From Bacteroidota bacterium (GTDB lineage Bacteria > Bacteroidota > Bacteroidia > Flavobacteriales > Weeksellaceae), in NCBI GenBank assembly GCA_023386965.1, contig JAEWIR010000046.1, forward strand, positions 62,001-126,000: DNA of 64,000 bases. Direction: 5' to 3'. A program made the translations under genes and the position numbers. A model generated the notes under the pieces. The model searched no databases, was not told the DNA's origin, and saw nothing but the letters and a program-made list of their open reading frames with translations. Shown here piece by piece: positions 7,879 through 14,191 of this stretch (within the stretch, counting starts at the first letter, position 1; each line of letters starts with the position of its first letter).

Positions 7879-8529
7879 ATGGTTACAGTTTTATCCAACC
7901 AGTTTTCCCTCGTCAATACCTGGATCAATGAGCTCCGCAACATCGAAGTTCAGAATGACCGACTGAAATTCCGCAGGAATATGGAGCGTATCGGAGAGAT
8001 TGCTGCTTTTGAGATCAGCAAACATCTGGAGCAAAAGGAAATTGAAATTACCACGCCTCTGGATAAAATCAGGGTGAAGGAAATAGCCGTTCAGCCGGTG
8101 CTTACAACCATTTTGAGGGCTGGGGTACCTCTGTTTCAGGGAATCCTGAACTATCTGGACAAAGCGGACTGTGGTTTTGTAGCGGCTTACAGGAAGCATG
8201 ACGCCAATGATTATTTTTCCATCAAACAGGATTATCTAACCTGTCCGAATATAGACGGCCGCCCGCTTATTGTGGCGGACCCTATGCTGGCAACCGGTGC
8301 AAGTCTTATTGAAGCCATCAAGGATCTGCTGAATCATGGCCGGCCTACCCAGCTGCATATTGTGGCAGCCATTGCTTCAGAACAGGGCCTGGAAACCATC
8401 CGTGCGGCATATCCCGACGCTTATATCTGGGTGGGTGTCGTTGATGAAAGTCTGACCTCGAAAGGATATATAAGCCCTGGTCTGGGCGATGCCGGTGACC
8501 TTTCCTATGGTGAAAAACTGCAGCGCTGA
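7879..8529 (+). CDS. upp: Uracil phosphoribosyltransferase
   Basis: Salvages uracil with PRPP to give UMP. I place the start at the ATG giving MVTVLSNQFSL (216 residues), since an in-frame TTG further upstream lies in the promoter box. The PRPP-binding loop DPMLATGAS is at about residues 138-146 (the family usually has GGS), and the C-terminal uracil-binding YISPGLGDAGDLSYG block ends the protein. It is convergent with comF, with 16 bp between the stop codons and no visible terminator hairpin. Confidence 0.93.
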   Translation: MVTVLSNQFSLVNTWINELRNIEVQNDRLKFRRNMERIGEIAAFEISKHLEQKEIEITTPLDKIRVKEIAVQPVLTTILRAGVPLFQGILNYLDKADCGFVAAYRKHDANDYFSIKQDYLTCPNIDGRPLIVADPMLATGASLIEAIKDLLNHGRPTQLHIVAAIASEQGLETIRAAYPDAYIWVGVVDESLTSKGYISPGLGDAGDLSYGEKLQR

Positions 8530-8545
8530 GTACTCTGTTCTTGCG

Positions 8546-9199
8546 TTACTCATCAACAGCCATTACCAGAACAGAGACCGTGTTATTGCCGGCTTTCAGG
8601 ATTTCCCAGGCTACCGAGCTCATGGTGTTGCCGGTTGTAAAAACATCGTCAATAATCAGTACATGTCTGTTCTCAATTCTTTTCGCGACCGAAAATAAAC
8701 CCTCTGTTTCCGTGCGGTGCGACTTGTCTTTTTTGGCCTGAGCTTTACGGTAATGGTTGCGTTTTACAAGTTGATGATCAAAGGCAATGCTGAAGTGTGC
8801 TGCCACGGTTTCGGTGAAGAGATGAAGCTGGTTATAGCCGCGCTCACGAAGTTTTCTGGGATGCAGCGGCACGCTAATCATCAGATCCGGTACCTCTTCA
8901 GCAAAATCAAGTCTTTCACAAGCCCATCCTGCAAGAACTTTACCTGCCATTTCGCGCTGGCCGTATTTCAGCTGATGCACGATTTTCCGGCTCAGGCTGT
9001 CTTCTTCAAACTGCATCAGTGCGCAGGCATGCCTCACGGGAAATAGAAGACTGCATCTTTCGGTAAGGAAATTGGGAGTTATAAAGTCATGGTGCGTGAA
9101 CTTTATCTGATCCATGCAGATCCCGCACACCAGTTCCCTGGCATCGATGATTCGGTTGCAGTGCAGGCAGCGGTTCGGAAAAAGCAGGTCCAGAAGCAT
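8546..9199 (-). CDS. comF: ComF family phosphoribosyltransferase-like protein
   Basis: A 217-residue ComF-type protein. The N-terminal zinc-ribbon has CLHC and CGIC pairs (residues 16-30), and the C-terminal phosphoribosyltransferase fold carries VLIIDDVFTTGNT, the PRPP-binding motif. ComF proteins are required for DNA uptake in several naturally competent bacteria, with a proposed role in handling incoming single-stranded DNA; whether this organism is competent cannot be judged here. It is a single gene, convergent with upp. Confidence 0.9.
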   Translation of the reverse strand: MLLDLLFPNRCLHCNRIIDARELVCGICMDQIKFTHHDFITPNFLTERCSLLFPVRHACALMQFEEDSLSRKIVHQLKYGQREMAGKVLAGWACERLDFAEEVPDLMISVPLHPRKLRERGYNQLHLFTETVAAHFSIAFDHQLVKRNHYRKAQAKKDKSHRTETEGLFSVAKRIENRHVLIIDDVFTTGNTMSSVAWEILKAGNNTVSVLVMAVDE

Positions 9200-9287
9200 T
9201 ATCAGATAATTTCACCATTAAAATTACAAAATATTAAGGTCCTGAGGCAGGAATGCGTTCAGTAAAGCCATGTCCTGTAACTTTCAT

Positions 9288-9295
9288 TATCTTTG
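9288..9295 (+). promoter_or_regulatory. -7 promoter box abutting queD start
   Basis: TATCTTTG ends four bases before the queD ATG, implying a leaderless or near-leaderless mRNA and deciding the start codon. Confidence 0.65.
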
Positions 9296-9299
9296 CCGC

Positions 9300-9749
9300 A
9301 TGATTAGAATCACCAAGATATTTACGTTTGAAACTGCACATGTGCTCTATAACTACGACGGAAAATGCAGGAATATGCATGGTCATTCCTACAAACTTTT
9401 TGTGACGGTGAAGGGAAACCTGATCAATGATCTGGAGCATCCTAAAAACGGTATGGTGGTAGACTTTGGCGATATCAAGCAGGTTGTCAAGTCTGAAATA
9501 GTGGATCTTTGGGACCACGCAGTTTTGGTGAATGCTGCCTCGCCTCATAAAGCTTTGGGCCAGGACCTGGAACAGAAAGGTCATAAGGTGATATTCTGCG
9601 ACTATCAGCCTACCTGCGAAAATATGCTGTACGAAATAGCAGCCAAGGTACAGGCCCGTCTGCCGGAAGGTGTAAGCCTTGCTTATCTTAAGCTCCATGA
9701 AACCGAAAATTCCTATGGCGAATGGTTTGCGGAAGATCAGAGCGAGTAA
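9300..9749 (+). CDS. queD: 6-carboxy-5,6,7,8-tetrahydropterin synthase (QueD/6-pyruvoyl tetrahydropterin synthase family)
   Basis: Converts 7,8-dihydroneopterin triphosphate to 6-carboxytetrahydropterin in queuosine synthesis. The start at MIRITKIFTFETAH (149 residues) is chosen because the promoter box ends four bases upstream; a longer in-frame reading would begin before the promoter. Zinc ligands are visible: the His of FETAH and the NMHGHSY pair. The catalytic Cys is in the GKCRNMHG segment. The C-terminal LKLHETENSYGEW motif holds the substrate-binding Glu. No other queuosine genes are adjacent. Confidence 0.92.
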   Translation: MIRITKIFTFETAHVLYNYDGKCRNMHGHSYKLFVTVKGNLINDLEHPKNGMVVDFGDIKQVVKSEIVDLWDHAVLVNAASPHKALGQDLEQKGHKVIFCDYQPTCENMLYEIAAKVQARLPEGVSLAYLKLHETENSYGEWFAEDQSE

Positions 9750-9913
9750 AGTAAAAATAGCCATGTAAATTATGCCATTTTAACAGTGATGAAAGATTAG
9801 AATGGTATGCGAACAACCTTTCTGGTCTAAGTGTGGTCATTGGGATTTTTACATTTTAAATAACCGTTTTTACGTTTTGAAAAGCTCATCTGTACGCTGC
9901 TGTCAGCTTTCTT

Positions 9914-9946
9914 AACCTTGTGAATTCTTTGTGCCTTTGTGGTTAA
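9914..9946. repeat. 'ctccgtg' family repeat, copy before the lpxH-like gene
   Basis: A 33-bp degenerate copy (ending CTTTGTGGTTAAA) of the family found after der and around the GxxExxY gene. It ends 14 bp before the start codon of the phosphoesterase gene, so it is part of that mRNA leader or promoter region. The spacer 9750-9913 shows no gene. Confidence 0.6.
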
Positions 9947-9960
9947 AGTGACTTTAAAAA

Positions 9961-10776
9961 ATGAATAAAATAGATATTGTTCCGGGCAAAAAAATATACT
10001 TCGCCTCCGACCAGCATTTTGGTGCTCCCACCGCACGGCAAAGCAAACAGCGGGAAGAAAAGTTCATCCGCTGGCTGGATTCCGTGAAAGCGGACGCGCA
10101 GGCCGTCTTCCTCATGGGCGACCTGTTCGATTTCTGGCACGAGTGGAACCACGTGATCCCCAAAGGTTATGTGCGGGTCCTGGGAAAGTTGGCCGAACTT
10201 AAGGATTCAGGCATCGAGCTTTATATGTTTGTAGGCAACCACGATTTGTGGATGAAGAATTATTTTGAAGAGGAAATAGGCTGCACAGTTTTTTTTGATA
10301 AGCAATATTTCGTGATTAACGGCAATAACTTCCTCCTCGCACATGGCGATGGGCTGGGACCGGGCGACAAAGGCTACAAGAGGATGAAGAAGCTATTTAC
10401 AAATCCTTTGGCGCAGTGGGCGTTCAAATGGCTGCATCCCGACATCGCCATGAAGGTGGCCATCTATTTTTCCACCAAAAACAAAATGATCTCCGGCGAG
10501 GAGGACAAGGAATTCCTGGGTGAGGATAGAGAGTTTCTGATTATTTATTCGAAGGAGAAGCTGAGGACGGAAAAGATAGATTACTTCGTGTACGGCCACC
10601 GGCATCTGCCCATGGTTCTGGACTTAAAAGTGAATGAGAACCATGCAAAATACATCAACTTAGGTGATTGGATTTCCTATTATACGTATGGCGTTTTCGA
10701 AAATGAATTTGAGTTGAATGTGTTTAACCACGGAGATACGGAGGTTTTCACGGAGAACACTGAGGAACCTGTATAA
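9961..10776 (+). CDS. lpxH: UDP-2,3-diacylglucosamine diphosphatase (LpxH-like calcineurin phosphoesterase)
   Basis: A metallophosphoesterase expected to hydrolyse UDP-2,3-diacylglucosamine to lipid X in lipid A synthesis at the inner membrane surface. Motifs occur in order: SDQHFG (metal ligands, about 16-21), GDLFDFWHEW (about 56-65), GNHDLW (about 92-97), HGDGLG (about 130) and GHRH (about 216), all typical of LpxH-like enzymes. The length of 271 residues is slightly long. The last ~17 codons (from VFNHGD to the stop) are encoded by the left inverted repeat next to the GxxExxY gene, so the natural C-terminus has probably been replaced or extended. Confidence 0.87.
   Translation: MNKIDIVPGKKIYFASDQHFGAPTARQSKQREEKFIRWLDSVKADAQAVFLMGDLFDFWHEWNHVIPKGYVRVLGKLAELKDSGIELYMFVGNHDLWMKNYFEEEIGCTVFFDKQYFVINGNNFLLAHGDGLGPGDKGYKRMKKLFTNPLAQWAFKWLHPDIAMKVAIYFSTKNKMISGEEDKEFLGEDREFLIIYSKEKLRTEKIDYFVYGHRHLPMVLDLKVNENHAKYINLGDWISYYTYGVFENEFELNVFNHGDTEVFTENTEEPV
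10726..10767. repeat. Left inverted repeat flanking the GxxExxY gene
   Basis: A 42-bp 'accacggagatacgg' element. Its first 35 nt match the reverse complement of 11235-11269 at 34 of 35 positions. It lies inside the lpxH-like coding region, supplying its last codons, and ends 21 bp before the GxxExxY start. Confidence 0.88.
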
Positions 10777-10788
10777 AACAACTTTGCA

Positions 10789-11175
10789 ATGCACGAAAAT
10801 GAAATTTCGCAAATAGTTTTCGATGCCGGTTTAAAGGTTCATAGGAATCTTGGTCCCGGATTGCTGGAATCTGCCTATGAGGAATGTCTTTACTATGAAT
10901 TGTTGAAGACAGGGCTCTATATAGAAAAGCAAAAAGCAATGCCACTAATATATGAAGAGGTAAAATTGGAAGTAGGGTACAGGCTGGATTTTTTAATTGA
11001 AAGCAAAGTTGTTGTCGAAATCAAATCGGTAGAAACATTAAACGATGTTCACCTTGCGCAGGTTTTAACCTATCTAAAGCTAAGCAAATGTAAATTAGGT
11101 CTTCTGATTAATTTTAATATAAATTTATTTAAAAAGGGCTATAGACGAATTTTGAACGGTGATGTGGCACTCTAG
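10789..11175 (+). CDS. GxxExxY family protein (PD-(D/E)XK nuclease-like)
   Basis: A 128-residue protein with the family signature GLLESAY (G24, E27, Y30) after a conserved VHRNLGPG segment. It has a PD-(D/E)XK-type core: D67 in YRLDFLIE and the E-x-K pair E77/K79 in VVEIKS, followed by VHLAQVLTYLKLSKCKLGLLINF. Members are widespread and scattered in environmental bacteria, and their function is unproven. It is soluble and full length for the family. It lies 12 bp after the lpxH-like gene and is bracketed by near-perfect inverted repeats (10726 and 11229), which suggests movement as a cassette. A mobile, repeat-associated origin is inference. Confidence 0.92.
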   Translation: MHENEISQIVFDAGLKVHRNLGPGLLESAYEECLYYELLKTGLYIEKQKAMPLIYEEVKLEVGYRLDFLIESKVVVEIKSVETLNDVHLAQVLTYLKLSKCKLGLLINFNINLFKKGYRRILNGDVAL

Positions 11176-11228
11176 TTTTTCCTTGCTCCGTAAAAACTGC
11201 CGGATCTCTTATATTAAGCTACACTAAA

Positions 11229-11269
11229 TTCTCCGTGTTCTCCGTAAAAACCTCCGTATCTCCGTGGTT
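11229..11269. repeat. Right inverted repeat flanking the GxxExxY gene
   Basis: A 41-bp element that is the inverted partner of 10726-10767 (34 of 35 identical over the outer part). It starts 54 bp after the GxxExxY stop codon. Confidence 0.88.
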
Positions 11270-11292
11270 TAAAAAAATAAAGCTATTTTAAA

Positions 11293-11332
11293 TTCTCTGT
11301 TTTCTCTGTAAAATCTCCGTAACGCTGTGGTT
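11293..11332. repeat. 'ctccgtg' family repeat, second copy before the LuxE-like gene
   Basis: A more diverged 40-bp copy in the same orientation as 11229-11269, ending GCTGTGGTT five bases before the LuxE-like ATG. With 11229-11269 it forms a tandem pair filling most of the intergenic region. Confidence 0.7.
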
Positions 11333-11337
11333 AAATA

Positions 11338-12381
11338 ATGCAAAATATCTTCAACATAAAAACAGAATCCGAATTCCGGCAGGCCTGCCTGGAAACATTC
11401 CGCTATCAGTATAATCATGTGGATGTTTACCGCAAATTTGTCGGTTATCTGAACATTGACCCGAAAACGGTAGATGCGGTGGAAAAAATTCCTTTCCTGC
11501 CCATTGAAATGTTTAAAAATCATGTGGTCGCGGACAGGAGCTTGCCTGCAGAAAAATATTTCCAAAGTTCAGGTACCACCCAGCTGAACCGCTCCAAACA
11601 TTATATTGCCGATTTTAGTCTTTACGAAGAGAGCATTTACCGCAGTTTCAGCACATTTATAGGCGCGCCGGAAGATTATGTTTTCCTGGGCCTGCTTCCC
11701 AATTACTCAGAAAATCCGGACTCGTCCCTGATTTATATGGTCGATTTCCTGATGAAGAAATCCGGCAAACCCGAAAACGGCTACTTCCTTTACAATCACG
11801 CGGAGTTATATGATCTCTTGCAACAACTTTCCAGTCAAAACAAAAAAGTAATCCTTTTTGGGGTCTCCTTCGCATTGTTGGATTACCTGGATTTCTGTAA
11901 AACCCGATCACAAAACAACTCAAATACTCAATTACTCAAACACTCAAATACACTTACGGTAATAGAAACCGGCGGGATGAAAGGCCGAAAGGAAGAAATG
12001 ACCAAAGACGAGTTGCTCAGAATCCTTCAGAACGGATTCAGGACGGAAAAGATTTATTCCGAATATTCCATGACCGAACTTTTGTCACAGGCCTATTCAA
12101 TGGGTGAAAATATCTACGAAACACCTTCCTGGATGCGGATTTTAGTACGGAATACTGAAGATCCTTTTTCCTATGTGGAGGCGGGCAGGACCGGTGCCCT
12201 CAACATCATCGACCTGGCCAACCGGCATTCCTGCAGCTTTATCGCTACGCAGGATCTGGGCAAAACCGTTAACCATTTTGATACGGCTTCATCAACTTCG
12301 TTTCTTCGCAATGACAAGTTTCAGGTATTGGGGCGCATAGACCATTCGGACATCCGCGGCTGCAGCTTATTGATTACATAA
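11338..12381 (+). CDS. LuxE-like acyl-protein synthetase / acyl transferase
   Basis: A 347-residue protein of the LuxE acyl-protein synthetase family, related to adenylate-forming enzymes. It has the FQSSGTTQLNRS nucleotide-binding loop at about residues 77-88, a conserved VIETGGMKGR segment, and a YSEYSMTELLSQAYS block typical of the family. In luminous bacteria LuxE activates fatty acids for reduction to aldehyde, but there are no lux genes here; in Bacteroidota such proteins stand alone or sit in surface polysaccharide loci. The physiological acyl acceptor is unknown. No membrane segment. The adjacent upstream repeat could affect its expression. Confidence 0.82.
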   Translation: MQNIFNIKTESEFRQACLETFRYQYNHVDVYRKFVGYLNIDPKTVDAVEKIPFLPIEMFKNHVVADRSLPAEKYFQSSGTTQLNRSKHYIADFSLYEESIYRSFSTFIGAPEDYVFLGLLPNYSENPDSSLIYMVDFLMKKSGKPENGYFLYNHAELYDLLQQLSSQNKKVILFGVSFALLDYLDFCKTRSQNNSNTQLLKHSNTLTVIETGGMKGRKEEMTKDELLRILQNGFRTEKIYSEYSMTELLSQAYSMGENIYETPSWMRILVRNTEDPFSYVEAGRTGALNIIDLANRHSCSFIATQDLGKTVNHFDTASSTSFLRNDKFQVLGRIDHSDIRGCSLLIT

Positions 12382-12384
12382 TTT

Positions 12385-12392
12385 TAAATTTG
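12385..12392 (+). promoter_or_regulatory. -7 promoter box abutting the PD-(D/E)XK-like gene
   Basis: TAAATTTG ends three bases before the ATG at 12396, implying a leaderless transcript. Confidence 0.6.
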
Positions 12393-12395
12393 CGC

Positions 12396-12935
12396 ATGCT
12401 TAAAATAGAGGAACTTACCTATAACTTTATTTCTCAGTTTTATGATTTTGAGAAAGATTTGGTTCTGACCAATCATTTCCACTCCGATTGGGAGGCAGAT
12501 ATCCTTGTGGTAAATTCCGAAGGTTTCAGCCACGAATTTGAGATCAAATATTCGAAAAGTGATTTTAAGAATGATTTCAAAAAAAACTATCAGAACCCCA
12601 AAACAAAGGAAAAGTTCCTGAAACACGACAAGATTTCCTGCGGCGATTACATCTGCAATCAGTTCAGTTTCCTGCTGCCCATGGGACTCATTGACCCCGG
12701 TCAGGTGCCCGAACATTGCGGAGTCATCGAGTTTTACCACAATCCCGATAAATGGGAAACAACATTTAATGAGGTCCGGAAACCGCGGCAGGTACATCAG
12801 GAAAAATTTTGGAACCTTGTAGATAAAGACCTTATGCTGAAGATGATGGCGCGCAACCTCTACTATAAAAAGCTGGAGGTGAAAGGTAAGCTGGAGGAAC
12901 TTATTCTGCCACCGGGCTTCCTGCAAAAGAAATAG
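12396..12935 (+). CDS. PD-(D/E)XK nuclease-like protein (MmcB-like), uncharacterised
   Basis: A 179-residue soluble protein. It shows a nuclease-like core: D35 in WEADILVV, then E49-I50-K51 in FEIKYSKSDF, spaced as in PD-(D/E)XK folds, preceded by a helical N-terminus. The middle contains conserved-looking aromatic segments (CGDYICNQFSF) and the C-terminus is charged. It resembles MmcB-type putative DNA-repair nucleases, but I cannot confirm the family. The ATG is chosen over an in-frame TTG two codons upstream because the TTG overlaps the promoter box. Confidence 0.65.
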   Translation: MLKIEELTYNFISQFYDFEKDLVLTNHFHSDWEADILVVNSEGFSHEFEIKYSKSDFKNDFKKNYQNPKTKEKFLKHDKISCGDYICNQFSFLLPMGLIDPGQVPEHCGVIEFYHNPDKWETTFNEVRKPRQVHQEKFWNLVDKDLMLKMMARNLYYKKLEVKGKLEELILPPGFLQKK

Positions 12936-13015
12936 TCAGCAGATCCCGGAAATGTAGCATTGGTTTTGATGTAAAGCAGGAGTAAAATCCTATCTTTACT
13001 TCTAAACAACTAAAA

Positions 13016-13750
13016 ATGACGTCTAAAAAGTTTAAGATCATCCTTTGGTCCATGGGCATTCTGGCTGTAGTCTTTCTGGGCATTTTCCTGTACCAGCTCA
13101 CGCAAAGTGATTCTGTAAACTCCGTCATGACCCTGCTGATGCTGCTGCTGGGGCTTATCCTGGGCGGCGTGATCGCATTTCTGGCTTCAAAAAAACTTAC
13201 GGCGCAGCCACCCGTTATTACCGAAAGTTCGCACACCATTGCCGAAAGTATGCGCAAGGTCTTTAAGATTGTTTCTGCGGAGGGTCAGTTTCAGGAAATC
13301 TATAATTATGAGGAAACCACCAAACTGCTCAATTTCATCCCGTCCAAAAAGAAGGCGCTGGTGATTGTTCAGGCAAAGATTCTGGTAGGTTACGATTTTG
13401 AAAAGCTGAAGTGGGAAGTTGATGAGGGTACCCGTAAGGTTAGGCTGGTTGATTTTCCGGCGCCGGAAATCCTTTCTACCGAAACCGACTATAAGTATTA
13501 TAATATGGAGGAGCAGTTTTTCAACCTCTTCAGCAAGGAAGATTTGGCGAAAATTCAGCAGAACAGCAAACAGCAGGTCATAGAGGCTGCAAAAAAATCG
13601 CACCTGCCGCAAGTGGCTGCGGAACAAATGCGCACGCTGATGACCGAACTGTTAAGCTCCAAAAATTTCCTGCTGGAGAATCCCGGCAGCATTACCGAAA
13701 AGAAGGACCAGTTGGCATTAAAAGACGGGTCGGGTGTCGGACGGGCTTAA
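13016..13750 (+). CDS. DUF4230 family membrane-anchored protein
   Basis: A 244-residue protein with two N-terminal membrane segments (about 8-27 and 39-58) followed by a soluble region matching DUF4230: a conserved IVSAEGQFQEIYNYEE stretch near 83-98, VQAKILVGYDFEKLKWEV and a C-terminal charged helix. DUF4230 proteins are common in Bacteroidota and Firmicutes with no known activity. The soluble part is probably extracytoplasmic. A TATCTTTA box at 12991-12998 (one mismatch to the -7 consensus) lies 17 bp upstream. It is monocistronic. Confidence 0.85.
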   Translation: MTSKKFKIILWSMGILAVVFLGIFLYQLTQSDSVNSVMTLLMLLLGLILGGVIAFLASKKLTAQPPVITESSHTIAESMRKVFKIVSAEGQFQEIYNYEETTKLLNFIPSKKKALVIVQAKILVGYDFEKLKWEVDEGTRKVRLVDFPAPEILSTETDYKYYNMEEQFFNLFSKEDLAKIQQNSKQQVIEAAKKSHLPQVAAEQMRTLMTELLSSKNFLLENPGSITEKKDQLALKDGSGVGRA

Positions 13751-14191
13751 TTAAGATCTCTTAATTTAAACTGATATAGTAAAAGGCCTGCCAGATCCAT
13801 TACTGAATACTTGTACCCTTATTTTTCCCCCGTAAAATAGTAATCCGAACAGTGCCGGGACGCGCTTTGCCAGGACTTTGCTGTCCTTGCGAGGCGAACG
13901 TACCGGCGAAAGTCGCGACGGATCACGAACCAATTTTAACTGCAGGATATGCGGTAATTCTTTAACTTATTTCCTTTTGTGAAAGGAGGTGTTGTTTTAA
14001 TGATTTATTGAAAATATTTATGATTTTACCGATAATTCTTATAAAAACAGGGTTTGTTGTGAGGAACTTATTTGGTGGGTCGTGCAAAAGTTATTAGTTT
14101 TAAGAAATGTTTAAAAGTCAATTCTACACAAATAATCAGCGAATTATAGTAATGCAAGTATTTTGACAATAGCCAATTAGAACTAAACAAT
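13751..14191. other. 441-bp intergenic region with a short palindromic tract, no gene
   Basis: No convincing coding sequence. The first half is locally GC-rich, with a GGAC/GTCC hairpin and words such as CTTGCGAGGCGA and GTCGCGACGG (13855-13930) that look like a degenerate dispersed repeat. The second half is AT-rich and leads into the T9SS protein gene without a clear TAnnTTTG box close to the start codon. Confidence 0.5.
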
